Part shown: positions 1 through 15,400 of the stretch, one piece after another
Numbering within the stretch: position 1 is the first letter of the stretch
Layout of the letters: each line of letters begins with the position of its first letter
Assembly (NCBI GenBank): GCA_964017155.1
Contig: OZ024858.1
Coordinates: 20,995,657 to 21,059,656, forward strand
Direction: 5' to 3'
DNA: 64,000 nt
Source of the DNA: Oasisia sp. SBJ-2009
Lineage: Eukaryota; Annelida; Polychaeta; Sabellida; Siboglinidae
Notes under the pieces: model-generated
Seen by the model: the letters and a program-made list of their open reading frames with translations, nothing else
Told to the model about the DNA's origin: nothing
Database searches by the model: none
Made by a program: the position numbers and the translations under genes

Positions 1-343
1 TTCATAGCTGGTTGTTTTTTCACACACTATATCATGTGCAAGAGACTAAATCACTAAATAAAAAGTTATATATATACATAAGTCGTGTCAACTGAAATGT
101 TTGTGTTTTATTGCTGTCTGTGTAAATATATGGAAAGTTGCTAAATTGGTTTTTATACAATTTTTATGCAGCCCTTACGTAATCATAAATATATTCCATG
201 TGGTTTCTATATTTATTGCCTAACTCTATCTTATTCTTTTTGGATACACTAGTTTATTGTTAGCACTTATACCTGCCATTAAGATCTTAAATTCCTAATA
301 ACTAAAAAATTCCATGTTTTACTTTACATTGGTTTGTTTGCAG

Positions 344-431
344 TCTGATCAGTTGCACATTCAACCTGATGCTATCAGAGCAAGTGATTTGGATACTTTA
401 AATTACCCACTAACCTACAGTATAGCAAAAG
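344..431 (+). CDS. Cadherin exon 1 (EC1, strand B region)
   Basis: Begins after tttgcag and ends at gtaag; phase 0 in, phase 1 out (last codon Gly is split). The translation includes [16 protein letters not shown], the typical A-x-D-x-D start-of-repeat calcium motif followed by a Y-S-I strand. The beginning of this EC repeat must lie upstream of the window. Confidence 0.8.
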
Positions 432-3400
432 GTAAGCCAATTTTTTATTATTGGTCATCTGCTATTGATAAACTATCCTACATATTTATTTATGCTGCAT
501 TGTTCAGTTGTCGCTAGTTGAATTTTATTCAGTGTTCTGTGTAATTAAAAGTTTTGTCTAGTAAGGATTCTGAAGTGAAAGTTTTGTGGTTTCACATAAT
601 CTGTTTTTGAGGTCATTTCTCATTGAAATGTTTTCTATGAATTTAGTTATGATACTGGAGCTTAATATAGCATTTTAAGGTATATTATTACAAGTCACAA
701 TCCTTTGATAACAATGGAGGTAATATATGATGAATCAGTAAAGTAATAAATAACGTGTCTATAACAATAAAATAATAAGAATCACCATAGTAAATAGAAA
801 GTAATTTGCGGAAACAAGGTATTAGTTACATCAAGTGATGTGAATAAGTACAGCTGTATTAAAAAATATTAAGGTTTATTACTCAAGTTTATGATCCTGT
901 TGAGGCCTACTTGCTCTGTCCAGTTGTTTTCTTTGGCAGCTGTTGATTCTGCCACTGAAGCGCCTTCTGTCTTGTCTGTTGTACAGGTTTGCCTGAAGGC
1001 ACAGCGCAGTTGTTTCAGATAGACAGCACAACTGGCATCGTGAGACAGAAACAGAAAATTAGCAGAAAGGACCACCGCACCATCGACCTCTTTATCAAGG
1101 TACTGCTAATGTTAGAACGTCATCAGTTGTGTTGACTATTATGGGGTATTAATGTACCTTAAGGAGACCAGCGGGTCGAGAAATAAAAAAAATACGGTTT
1201 TCAGATCATGTCATTTTCAGATGCATTGGTATCTTATACAGCTATGTGCAAGAGCATATTTCAATATTTCAAGAATGAATACCAATAAAAACATCATTTA
1301 TAACATGTCCCTCGTTCTTCAAGAAGCAAAATCCACCGTGGTAGCCATTTTTAAATGTCCGGGAATGACTAAAAAGAACGTTCGAGTCCAGAGACACGCC
1401 GCCTAGTAAATCCGCCATGTTTGTAACCGTCTTGTCCGGAAGTTTACACATAACCGGATGTGGTGTTCTGGGAGTTCTAGAATATAATTATATGCATCTA
1501 TTTCGGGAAAATGTATGCGACCTCTACTGCCATATAAGGATTTGTTACGCGATCCATGGCTCATTATAATATCGTGTAAATATCTAATCCAATGAACGCG
1601 CCCGGCGCACCAATGATCGCATCATCGCCCAATCAGCGCCATTTCCGGCAGCTGCAGGATGAGAAAGCAAATGGCGTCGACCGGCAAAACATTAACAATT
1701 CGTCACGCATTTTGGGTCAAAAACACACTTATAAATAAGGTTGGCACAATAATAAAATGTTGTTCCTATATGAATCTGATGCCTGGTAGTCATGTTCATT
1801 ATGCAGACACTTATAAATGATTTAGTTAATGGTTATTAGTGGTTTCTAGGTGTGCTGTCAATATTATATGACATGCTGTCGTTTTTTGTCATTTTCTCAA
1901 AATCACGTTTTTGCACATTTGTGAAATTTCAAATAATTATTCCCAAAAAACTATGAAAGATAGACATCTGAAATTTGTTCCATCTGTTCACATGTTAGTG
2001 ACACACACAATAAGACTCATTTGACCATGGCAGCTGACTACTTGGAGTTGTCAGATATGAAACACTACAGTTGACCAACGTCCAAAAAACGTTTTTTCTG
2101 AAAAATCATTTTACAAGCATAGAACACATTAGATCTTTCAAGCTCAAACCACCTTATTGTATGAAGGGACATTCTAGCTAATGAATTTGAGTTCAAATTT
2201 TACACAGTAAGTGCTGTTCACACAACGAACGTGTATGCCAAATTTGGTTGAGATATATTGAGTATTAACATAAATATGGCACATAGCTGTTCTCGAGTAG
2301 TTGGTACCCTTAATAAGTGTGTGGTTTTGAATTTGACGTTGTTCATGTTAAGCATTCAACAGGTGAACGTGAAACTGCAGGTTCACATTGTGTGTTTTTC
2401 AGCTTACTTCAGCATATGCAACTAGGCCATTGGCTGTAATTCGACAATGCTGTTGTGGTTACAGTGTTATTGAATGATGTTATTAGTTTTCTTAGAAGGT
2501 GTTAGCACATATTGTTTTATAGTGAATTTATTTTAGAGAAATCTTACATTTCTGTAGTAATGAACTTGAAAATATTGTTACAGCTAATCAGTCAACAGCC
2601 CTCCATGATTCTGTTCTGTAACTATTCATGTTGTTTGTATATCAAATATAAACATTAGATGGTGGTGCACACACACAAACAACAGGTACTTTATTTTAGT
2701 ATGATTTACTTACTTTGGAGCATTATTGTCGAAGCGAGTACGATGTTTCGACCCGTCGTCTACGGGCCTTGATCACGTACTGGTGTCACGTGGGTTGCCT
2801 CAAATTCTGTTCTGTAATTATGCATGTTATTACAATGTATATCAGAATTAACATAAACATTAGGTTGTGACACACATAAACAACAGGTACTTCCTTGTAA
2901 GATGTTTGCAGTGTGTGGTGTTTTTTCTAGGCCCAAGAGAACTCGTTTAACCAGAGATTCCAGATGGCAACATTGACCATCACTGTTCTCCCCACCAATG
3001 AGCATGCACCGACCGTCAAGAGCTCTTTTGGGTCGTTCACCGCTTACATCTATGAAAATTCAAGACTGGGAACTCAGGTGAAAAACAGTGCGGGGAATTC
3101 TGCCCTGGTGCTGAAGGTCACTGATCAAGACCAGGTATGCCAATTTTTACTTCATACAACACCTAGCAACCTACAGCAATAGGTGTTACATAATACCTAG
3201 AGCCAATATAAAAGCTCATACTTTGTGAAGATAGCAGTAGACACCAACAAACTAAATTGGTCGCCTATGCCTTTTGGATGAAACAATAAAAGGAGTTTGA
3301 TCATATGGTCTGTGACCTATACTATGGAAAGCAAAAGATACCCCCACAGTATACCTGGAACACATATTGGTGCAGGTAGTTGTAAAGCTATAGAAATGTG

Positions 3401-6400
3401 TGTGTTTGACGGAATGTATTGTTTTGTGTGACAGACGGCAGATGACGAGCCAGGAGAGTTCAATTTCCACATTGACGGCACCTCGTCTTTCAATGTCACC
3501 CCTGATGGCTACATTGTGCTCAGCAGGGAGGGGCTGGATTATGAAACAACCAAAGAAATTAAATTTAAGGTGAGTGCATCAGTCTGTTTATTACCTGAGT
3601 TTATTACCGACTCATATTGAAAATTTTCTAAAATGCATTGTAGCCTACAAAAGTGTTTTGTTTGCAATAATTTAAAAAAAAAAAACTAAGTTGAATTTGA
3701 ATGTAATTATATTGGAAATTTTAGAATATAAATTTTATTTTACGTTTTAATAATGATTGTAATCATTTACTTTGCCCAATTATTTATTTTATATATTAAT
3801 CTACTTATTTTACTCACCATAGCAGTCGAGATATGGAATGGCACAAGCGAAACAGACATGATTTAAATAATCACATCTGCAACGTGAAAGTGCAAATAAA
3901 TATTATTAATAAAAAGTCCAGCCATTTAAGAACTTTTTAGTTGTTACCAATCTTATTTGTTTAACCAAGTAACAATGATAGGTTGTTATATGTATAATCT
4001 GAGATGGGGCATAAATATGCCATAATAAATCTCATACACTTCTATTACCAGCTGATAACCTGGGCAAAAGGGCATAATTTGCCCCTGAAAACCAGCATGT
4101 ATGGTTGGCAATGGCTCGTTTTGAGGTTACCACTCCAGCAATGAATAGGTGTATTTATAGTCGTGTGTAATGGGTATACTGATGCTTCATTACCCTGGTA
4201 TAGTTTGATATAATCGAACATAGGATATGTAAACGATATCAACCGTCACAGAATTTTACCTACACTGGTAATTACTTTGTGCTGAATAAGATATTGGGTG
4301 AAAGGAGCGACACCCACATGAATGAGCCACTCATGATATGGAATATTAGTGAACAATGTTAGCATTTAAAACTAATTCACACTTTACGGTGTGATTAATG
4401 ATAATAACGAAACAGTACTAGGCCCCGTTTGACCATGATTACATCAACCCACTGTATTTTATGTATGATTTCAATAATTCCAACTGTAGCACATGCACCA
4501 TTAGGCAAAGATGAATTGTTCGAGATATGCTTGTAGTGTAATAGCAACAATACAACTTAGAGTCATATTGGCACATCTGTGTGCATTATGACATCATGGA
4601 TCAGTACATATTTAAGCAAATATTCTAAGCACTTCTATTTGATAATGTGTCTTACACGGTACTGAGATCATATCACAAATTCAGTCATTTGTCATGTGTG
4701 TTAGAAGCTAACACTGTTCTGACTTAGCAGATGACCCAAGTTCTGACTTAGCAGATGACCCGAGTTCTGACTTAGCAGATGACCCAAGTTCTGACTTAGC
4801 AGATGACAAGAGTTCTGACTTAGCAGATGATATGAGTTCTGACTTAGCAGATGACACAAGTTCTGACTTAGCAGATGACACGAGTTCTGACTTAGCAGAT
4901 GACACAAGTTCTGACTTAGCAGATGACACGAGTTCTGACTTAGCAGATGACACGAGTTCTGACTTAACAGATGACAAGAGTTCTGACTTAGCAGATGACA
5001 CGAGTTCTGACTTAGCAGATGACACGAGTTCTGACTTAGCAGATGACACGAGTTCTGACTTAGCAGATGACAAGAGTTCTGACTTAGCAGATGACAAGAG
5101 TTCTGACTTAGCAGATGACATGAGTTCTGACTTAGCAGACGACACGAGTTCTGACTTAGCAGATGACACGAGTTCTTACTTAGCAGATGACAAGAGTTCT
5201 GCATACCTGCCCTAGAGTGCAGATTTAGTTAAATTAAAGCTGACCATGTGTGGTAAGAGAACATAAGGAGACATAGTTGTCACCCGTGTAGAGTGCAGTA
5301 GGGTACTGGCTAAACCACAGGATACAATTTTTTTTATCAGTTCAATATCTTTATTTCAGACTGTCATACAGATCTCCACATAAACATTAAAAAATACAAG
5401 TGACTAGAAAAATATAAAAGTATTGCACATGGTAAATATAAAAAAACATTGCACAATGGTACATTTAATCAAAAACTATTATGTATATACAACATTTTTA
5501 TCCAAAGTCATCTTATCATGGATTGCCATTTTATATCACTGTTGATAATTGCAATTACCAACTTATTATAGGAGGCATCAAGTCGTCGCATGAATTTATG
5601 TACAAGGTTTCTGATTACAGCTTTACTATCTGGTACATTGCATTCAACAAACATGGTGCAGGTACTGCAATATTTAGGCTGATTTAGCAATAAGCGAAAC
5701 ACATTTAACAGAACTCCGCTTCAAATGTTGTGCTGCTGTTTTGAGCTTTGGTAATGGTTGTTGATGGTGTTTGATTGACCAGGTGTGACAGGAAGTAGAG
5801 TGGAAAGTGCACTCAGCAGTCACACGGACTGGACACTGAGCTATATGACTTACCTTGGCTATTGTTGTAGGTACTGGTGTCTGAGAAAGATAACCCTCGT
5901 CCAAAGACATCTACCACTGAGGTGACTGTCAAACTGAGGGATGTCAATGACAATGTGCCCACATTCCCACCTGCGGGTTACGTGGTGAACCTGAAGGAAG
6001 GAGATGGGAGAAGGGAGGTTGTCAAGGTAAGGGGACATCTGTCAGTAAGGGAATTGTCTTGTATTGCTGAATAGGTATATCCATGTTTATATCTATAGTC
6101 TTTGTTTATATATAAATATATATATATATATAAATATATATATATAATATATACATATATACATATATACATATATACACATATACACATATATACATAT
6201 ATACATATATACATATATAAATATATACATATATACATATATACATATATACATATATGTGTATATTTAATAAAAAAAAATTATTTCATGGCAGTACATA
6301 ATACATAATTTATAAGCAATGTAACAAGCATTATTTTATTACAACATATTGTTTTTAACATACATTCAGTGTTTCTCTGTCAATTACTGTGGACTGCTTT

Positions 6401-9400
6401 GGATGAGCCAGTGGGATGACAAAAATAAATATTATTACTAGCTACATAATTTTGGATATTGTTAATATAATTATATGCTTTACGACTGTTTTATGCCATC
6501 ACTTTTTTGCTGTCGTCAGCCAGTATTGGCAAGGCTGTCAAGTAAGTTATTGAAAATATATGTGTTCTGATGCATTCATTAACCCCAGACGAGTCTACTA
6601 AAAGCATAGATAATCCTCATTAAAGCCCTGAAGTGTCATTAAGGTGTCACGGTAGGAGGATGTAGGGAGGTCACGTGACAAACATTGTGGGTGCAGGTAA
6701 CAGCAAGTGACGAGGACAGTGGTGAGTTAGGCACTGTCAAGTACACCATCCTCAGTGTGTCGAATGAAGGCAAGCGCAAGTTTGCGATCAATGCGGACAA
6801 CGGCCAAATCTATGTGACGCAGCCTGTGACGCTGGGCGAGGTCTTCATACTCATGGTGCAGGGCGAGGACCAGGGTAGATCCTCAGGGCGTAGGTCAGTG
6901 GCCTTCCTTCACAATACTTTCATTAACACTGGTTGTTGTGTGTCACGTGATTCATGGATCATTACTGCATTATTTGTGGGTACGGTGGTTATGTAAAGTG
7001 GTGGACTGTCAATTGGTTAATGGGGTTTGAATCATGTTTCTGAGTGATTTGTTAATAATTTAGGCAGTTCTTTCAACCTATAATGTCCTTGTCTTTTTGA
7101 AGAAACGCTGAACTCTCAGTCCTGTTTGCAAAGCATCTATTTCCTCTTCCTATGTCAGGGGAATGAAAGGTCAAACACGGAGTAAACATTGTAATTGGCT
7201 GTCATTTCTTGGTAATTTCGCTTGAGAGATTGGAGATTGATTCAAGTTTATTGGTGTTTTTTTTCTTATAGGAGTTCAGTCACCATGGTAACCGTGACAG
7301 TTGTGCTGGCCAAGAACCGTGGACCCCAAATCCCAGCCTCCCAGTACCTGGTGAAGGTCAGCGAGGGAGTTGAAATCGGGTCCAAAGTGTTCAGTGTCCC
7401 GGTAAGTAGTCTCAGTTGTTGCTACAGTATTGCCATTAAAAACAGATGTTGTATATTGTAATATTTCATCATAATAAAAAGTACAGCATGTCTTCTGGCA
7501 GACAAATTCAATATGCTAACAACTGATAGGACCATTTGCAAAAGAGGAAAATAAAGAGGAAAATAGTAAAGAAGATCCATAGATATGAGAATCTACTTAT
7601 GCCAGGTTACATTATTTTTACTTGAAAGTAATACAGATAGTAATGTCACATGTATCAGAGAAGGTCTGAATGTATGTCGTTTTAATGGAGTTCCTCACCA
7701 GCGTTTCACAAGCCCCCATATTTCTGGGGGAAGTGATAGAAGTCATGATCGAGTTGTGCCATTCTTCATCCTGTTGTTACAGGCGACAGACCGGGAGGAA
7801 GACCAGTTGAAATACAGCATCATTCGAGGCAATGACAAGAAGGACTTCACCATTGACGCAAACATGTATGTAGACAAAATAGCCCTTTTCCTTTTAATGT
7901 TTTAGGGCAGTTGTAGCAATGTGTCAACACCACATGTTGACATAGTACTTTGATGTGTTGCTTCATGTGGTGACACAATACTTGGAGGTGTTGCTTTATA
8001 TGTTGACACAATACTTTGAAGTGTTGGTCCATGTGTTGACACAGTACTTTGATGTATTGTTCCATGTGTTGACACAGCACTTTGAGGTGTTGGTCCATGT
8101 GTTGACACAGAACTTTGATGTGTTGGTCCATGTGTTGACACAATATTGTGATGTGTTGCTCCATGTGTTGACACAGTACTTTGATGTGTTGTTCCATGTG
8201 TTGACACAGAACTTTGAGGTGTTGGTCCATGTGTTGACACAATATTGTGATGTGTTGCTCCATGTGTTGACACAGTAGTTTGATGTGTTGTTCCATGTGT
8301 TGACACAGTACTTTGATGTGTTGTTCCATGTGTTGACACAATACTTTGAAGTATTGCTCCATGTATTGACACAGTTCTTTCACGTGTTGATCCATGTCTT
8401 GACAATATTGTGATGTGTTGCTCCATGTTTTGACACAGTACTTTGATGTGTTGTTCCATGTCTTGACACAGTACTTTGATGTGTTGTTCCCTGTGTTGAC
8501 ACAATACTTTGAAGTATTGCTCCATGTATTGACACAGTTCTTTCACGTGTTGATCCATGTCTTGACAATATTGTGATGTGTTGCTCCATGTATTGACACA
8601 GTACTTTGAAGTGTTGGTCCATGTGTTGACACAATTTTGTGATGTGTTGCTTCATGTGTTGACAGAATACTTTGATGTGTTGTTCCATGTGTTGACACAA
8701 TACCTTTATGTATTGCTTCATGTATTGACACAGTACTTTGAAGTGTTGGTCCATATGTTGACACAATATTGTAATGTTTTGCTCCATGTGTTGACAGAAT
8801 ACTGTTAACACAGTGTTAGGATGTGTGTTCCTTTCTGTAGTGGGATGCTGCAGAACACCAAGAAGTTGGACAGAGAGAAGACGGCATCCTACTCTTTTGT
8901 TGTTGCTGTCAAAGATGGCAAGACTGACAAGGTATGGACAGGATTGTTTGATGGCGTCATTCAGGCGAACATGTTTGCTGTCGCACTATTTTGTGTATAT
9001 AAATTCAGATAATTGTAATGTTTGAATTTTTGATCAATATAGTAAGTGCTTTAATCAGCTCTTCTGATTTCAGCTGTCCTTTTGAAATAAATACATACAT
9101 TGTGTATATATAATTAATGTAGTTTTAGGTAATGCTCAAGATTATTTTGTCCTAAATGGATTCTGGCACTGTAGAAGTTCCATTAGCATTATTTAATACC
9201 AGTTGAAAAATAAAACAATAAGAACATTTAACAAAGTCTTTCATTTAAAAATAGTTGTCTTTACATCCATACATAACTGACACATTTAACATCATACCTT
9301 TTTTCGACATTAGACAGGTGACAGTTGCATGACACAGATGACGTGTTGTTTCAGTCTGCGACCACTACAGTGCTCGTGACCGTCACCGACATCAACGACA

Positions 9401-12400
9401 ACAACCCCGTGTTCACTGCCCCACAGCCCATTAAGTTCAGAGTTCGCGAGAACCTCGCCAACGAGTTGGTTGGCACCGTGAGGGCCACAGATGCTGACCT
9501 GGGTGCGAATGGACAGGTGTCATACTCCATCCCCAGTGACGACCCGTAAGTCTATGTAGAACAGTTACATAAAATCGGTTACATTTATTGATTAATTTAG
9601 TAATGTTTTGCAGCATCTGCATTCTTACCCAGCAAACAAGAACCCGTGATTTCACATGTTCTGTAAGTGAAATCAAGAGTTCAACTGGTTCAATTCACGT
9701 GAATTCACCGGATTCTGTGAACAAATTTGGTGTATCGATATGTGTTTACCGTGAAATCACGAGTTTTTCACGTGATGAGACGTACCAGTGAAACCGTACC
9801 AGTTCTGACTCACTACAACTCGTGTCAAACTTGTTCAAAACTCGTGACAACAGGCAGAACATGTGTATTCACATGAATACACATGAAAACACGTACTGGT
9901 GGAGCGGTACCAATTATGAACCAGTATGACACCGGCCAACTGGTTCAGAAATTGTTCCTTGTTTGCTGGGTATGGTTACTTTTTCCAACATCCACTTGCT
10001 GTGGATTCACTCTGTATCAGTGGGATACCATAATCAAATGTTAAATAGTTAACTTGTTACTTAGTATTTTATATGTACAAAGGTTTGAGAATGGAGGTGA
10101 TGCCCTAGTGAAATGCTGTCTTCTTGTCAGATTAGTCTCAGTCTTTCGTTTCCTCTGCAGATATTTCAACATAGATGCCACAAACGGTCAGATTCATACG
10201 AAACGACCGCTGGATTACGAGAACGCCACGTCGCACATTGTTCAGGTGACAGCGTATGACGCGGCGGCTGACAGTCGTAGTGTCACCGTGAGTGTCCACG
10301 TCATGGTGGAGGACGTGGAGGATATGATCCCCATGTTCAAGAAGCAGCTGTATGTGGCGAGTGTGCCAGAGAATGAGGTCAACTACCTCGTCACCAAAGT
10401 GGAGGTAGGTCACTGGCACCAGTCCTTCCGTTCAGCATATCTCTGAGATGTAGCTGTCTGGACGTAGATCTGTCTATTGTTTGTCTCCCTGCTGTCATGA
10501 TATCGTTTTCCAACCAGTCGCTGTCTACTGTTCCCAAGTTCTTGGTCTTCCCCGTTCTCTTTCCCTACAGTTTACCTTCTAGGATTGTCACCAGTCTTTG
10601 TTGGATCGGTCAAGTCAAGATGTTTCTGTGTATTGATATGTACAGTGAATGTCATCCATATATTAGAACTACTGTCTCATGTTCTCATTCGTTCTTGACA
10701 TGTATAAGTTGCCCTGCTTGGTAAACGTTTGATTGTCTATAAGTGCTGCCACCTGTTGACAAACTGGATCAAGCACACTTCTTGACACAGCTCGTCGGCT
10801 CTTGTGTAATTGTTGAGATACAGTGAACCACTGCAGTTATCTGGACCGCGTTGTTGATTGTTTTCCGCATGGATCATTTTGTGAGGATCGTTGTGTTTCA
10901 GGCTGTTGACATGGACAAGAAGCAGGCGATCCACTACTTCATCAAAGAGGACAACACGGGCAAGTTCACGATGGACGAGAGGACGGGACAACTGAAGACA
11001 CGCCAGACACTGGACTACGAGAAGAAGAACACCTACAGACTGATTGTATCGACCCGGGAGGCTTCGGGCAAGAACAACCCCCAGTACAGCGCCACTGTCT
11101 CTGTCACCGTGCTGGTAGGACCTACTGTCATCATTCTGTCACATTGCTGGTAGGGCCTACTGTCATCATTCTGTCACATTGCTGGTAGGGCCTACTGTCA
11201 TCATTCTATCACATTGCTGGTAGGACCTACTGTCATCATTCTGTCACATTGCTGGTAGGGCCTACTGTCATCATTCTGTCACATTGCTGGTAGGGCCTAC
11301 TGTCATCATTCTATCACATTGCTGGTAGGGCCTGCTGTCATCATTCTATCACATTGCTGGTAGGACCTACTGTCATCATTCTGTCACTGCTGGTAGGGCC
11401 TACTGTCATCATTCTATCACATTGCTGGTAGGACCTACTGTTATCATTCTGTCACTGCTGGTAGGACCTACTGTCATCATTCTATCACATTGCTGGTAGG
11501 ACCTACTGTCATCATTCTATCACATTGCTGGTAGGACCTACTGTCATCATTCTATCACATTGCTGGTAGGACCTACTGTCATCATTCTATCACATTGCTG
11601 GTAGGACCTACTGTCATCATTCTATCACATTGCTGGTAGGACCTACTGTCATCATTCTGTCACATTGCTGGTAGGACCTACTGTCATCATTCTGTCACAT
11701 TGCTGGTAGGGCCTACTGTCATCATTCTATCACATTGCTGGTAGGGCCTACTGTCATCATTCTATCACATTGCTGGTAGGGCCTGCTGTCATCATTCTGT
11801 CACATTGCTGGTAGGGCCTACTGTCATCATTCTGTCACTGCTGGTAGGACCTACTGTCATCATTCTATCACATTGCTGGTAGGACCTACTGTCATCATTC
11901 TGTCACATTGCTGGTAGGACCTACTGTCATCATTCTATCACATTGCTGGTAGGGCCTACTGTCATCATTCTATCACATTGCTGGTAGGGCCTACTGTCAT
12001 CATTCTATCACATTGCTGGTAGGGCCTACTGTCATCATTCTGTCACTGCTGGTAGGACCTACTGTCATCATTCTATCACATTGCTGGTAGGACCTACTGT
12101 CATCATTCTGTCACATTGCTGGTAGGACCTACTGTCATCATTCTATCACATTGCTGGTAGGGCCTGCTGTCATCATTCTGTCACATTGCTGTTAGGACCT
12201 GCTGTCATCATTCTGTCACTGCTGGTAGGATCTACAGTCATCATTGTGTCACATTGCTGGTAGGGCCTACTGTCATCATTCTGTCACATTGCTGGTAGGG
12301 CCTACTATCATCATTCTGTCACATTGCTGGTAGGGCCTACTATCATCATTCTGTCACATTGCTGGTAGGGCCTACTATCATCATTCTATCACATTGCTGG

Positions 12401-15400
12401 TAGGACCTACTGTCATCATTCTGTCACTATTGGTAGGGCTTACTGTCATCATTGTGTCACATTGCTGGTAGGGCCTGCTGTCATCATTCTGTCACTGCTG
12501 GTAGGACCTACTGTCATCATTCTGTCACTGGTGTTAACAAGATTTAACAATATAGAAACTACTGTCGTAATTCTGTCACTGCTGGTATGACCTGTCGTCA
12601 TTCTGTCACTGTTGGTATGACCTGTCATCATTCTGTCACTGTGCTGGTAGGATCTACTATTACACCCTGTCACTATGCTGTCATGGTAGGAACTAGTATC
12701 ATTATTATGTCACAGACACTGCTCATTCTGTCACTACTGGTTGGACCTGTCATTCTGTCACTATGTGGTAGAACCCACTCTGTCTACATTATTCTTTCAG
12801 TGTGTTGTTTCAGCATACTGTCGTGTCAACATTATTGTGTTAAGGCTGTCATGTCTTCTTCACAGTGCTGCTAGGATCCATAGTCATACTGTCATTATAA
12901 TGTGGCAACTTCAGTAGGACTGGCAGGAGCAAACATTTGACATCTATAGTCCATTTTAAAGGACCTGTCAACAAGACCCTTTCCCCAGTCCCACTATTGT
13001 CAGTAATACACAGATATTTATCTACTAAAAATGAGAATACTATATGTCACTGGTGAACACATGTAGTAGTTTTTTAAGTGTGTCTGATCTGTTAATTGTG
13101 CATCCCTATTTGTAGGATCGCAATGACTTCACGCCGGTGTTTGAAAAGAACTCGTACACCGCAGAAAAACTGCTGGAGACTGTTTTCCCTGGAACGCCAG
13201 TTTTCAAGGTTAAGGCCACAGATGGTGACCCCAAAGTAAGTGTTCATTAGTGGATTTGTTTCCTGTTTCATAATTACACACAAATGTTTGTGTGGATATT
13301 ATCTATGGAAATTGTTGATTTGTACTAGTATCCAACATTTCGAAGTGCAACAGGTTATTTCTGCATCTCTGTTTTGTAGTTATTCTGCTATGTCTAATTC
13401 CCAGCAGTCAGCTTGTTCTGGGATCCCCAGTTGCATTGAACAGCTGTGTATTGACGGTTGGCTTTGTTTCAGGGTCCAAACAGTGAGGTGCGCTACAGCA
13501 TCCAGTCAGTGCAGCCAGCGTCAGGCCTCACTTTGTTCTATGTTTCGCCAGAGAGTGGACAGATTGTGGTCAGCCAGCCTCTCACTGCTGACCACCAGAA
13601 CACCAGATATGTGGTAAGACGGATGTTTACCATTAGTTGATTAGAAATAAAGGAAGATATACTCAAAGTTCCTGATCTGTGTGTATGAAAAGTAATTTTT
13701 ATACAAAATTTAATCTTCTCTTTTCTGTTTTAATTCGTGTATACCAAATTTACATAGCATTCTTTTCATATAATAAAGCTTACTCAGTAGTGCTGTACAT
13801 AATCAGTAAAGGGTAAAAAGTAAAAATTACTTTCTGTACATAATCAATAAAATGTAAAATGTTAAAATTACTTTATACATAATCAATAAAATGTAAGAAG
13901 TTACAATTACATTCTGTACTTAATCAATAAAATGTAAAAAGTAACAATTACATAACCATTGAGCAGTGGCTTGTTTCCGAAGGTGTACTGCACTGACTGA
14001 GCAGTCATGTTTCAGTGTGAGTTCTTGTCATATTTCAGTTGTCGGTGATGGCCAAAGACCTTGGTTCTCCGACCCGAAGTTCTGTTGCCCAAGTGAAAGT
14101 AGAAGTGGCGAGAAACAACCACGCCCCCGCGTTTAACCCCGCCACCTACGCCACTAAGATTGACTTCAACAAGGCGCCCGGCTCTGTCATAGAGAGAGTC
14201 TCAGCTGGAGACGCTGATGGGAGTGTGAGTGTTTTATCACACCGTTAACACTTCTGCTCGTGTCCTTATTTCTTTGCGGAATGTGTCGTATTTCTATCAT
14301 ATTTCTCATGGGTTGATGTGATCTAATTGGGTCTGGTTTGCCTATTTTTAAAGTGAAATAGATGTTTAATTCTAGCTTAACTTTGTCTTGTGATGAGTTT
14401 TTCAGAAAAATTAAATGCTTGCTGAGTAACAATGTAGACATCTGTGGCATATGTAGAATTCAGCCTGTTGAATACATAATTTATTTTAAGGAATACATTT
14501 ACATGTACGGCACCATGAATAGTTTCTAACTATATTTGACGGTATGTAAGTATATTTATTTATTTATTTATTTATTACACTGGTTTCACTCTTTGCTCTT
14601 ATTAATTTCCATCATCTTCAGAATACCCCCATTTATGTAACTTCCTCCATGAGTGACATGTTTCTGTGTGTTGCTAGGCGCCATTCAACAAGTTCACCTT
14701 CTCGATCGTGGGAGATGGCACAGCTAAAAGCCTGTTTGAGATCAATAAGAACAGCGGCGATATCAAAGTGAAGGGAGGGCTGGCCACAGACACCGGTCTC
14801 ACCTACGTGGTACGTAGACATCACTCATTCACTCCACCTGCTGTCATAACATATTGGTGGTAGCTTAGATTCATGGAGCTTTGTAACAGTAATAATAACA
14901 GACGTAAAAATCATCCTGGTTTGAATGAATTAATAAGTTTATTTCATGACGCAAAATCCATGAAGCATGTCAAATGTCAACAGAATATAGAAATGTGAAA
15001 TAAGGAAAAGCAGACGTTTTCATATAATGTTCATCCCCACAAAAACATGAGAACATAACTGAATTTACACAAATGCATAGAATAGAAACAGTTTATAATT
15101 ACACTAATTTCCTGTTTTTCACAACTCTGTCCAATGTTGTTGGTGGGATGGACGGGTGGGCCTGGCTCAGCCACTGTTTTATTTGAATGTTATCTGCGTG
15201 ACATCTAAGATGGCGTTGACATGTGTCGTGTAGATCCGGGTGCGGGTGACAGATGGAGGTGATCGAACGGGGGAGACGCTGGTGACAGTGACAGTGAACC
15301 GCAACATGAAGAGTCCCTCCTTCGCCAAGACAGAGTACAAGGCGGAGATACAGGACAACGAGCCACTGTCATCCTCCATCATCGCTGTGAAAGCCACCGA

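Noticed and set aside
4701..5215. Repetitive open frames on both strands ([24 protein letters not shown])
   Set aside because: They come from a 24-bp tandem repeat without stops, open in several frames at once, inside an intron with no splice support.
7847..8811. Long frames of the [11 protein letters not shown] and [10 protein letters not shown] type
   Set aside because: 33-bp minisatellite read in different frames; no conserved domain, and exons 8 and 9 join in phase without it.
11115..12530. CRISPR-like array
   Set aside because: Direct tandem units without unique spacers, in an animal intron.
12540..12900. Coding extension in the decayed tail of the 35-bp array
   Set aside because: Short frames only, made of diverged repeat units (tctgtcactgctggtatgac), with no cadherin motif.
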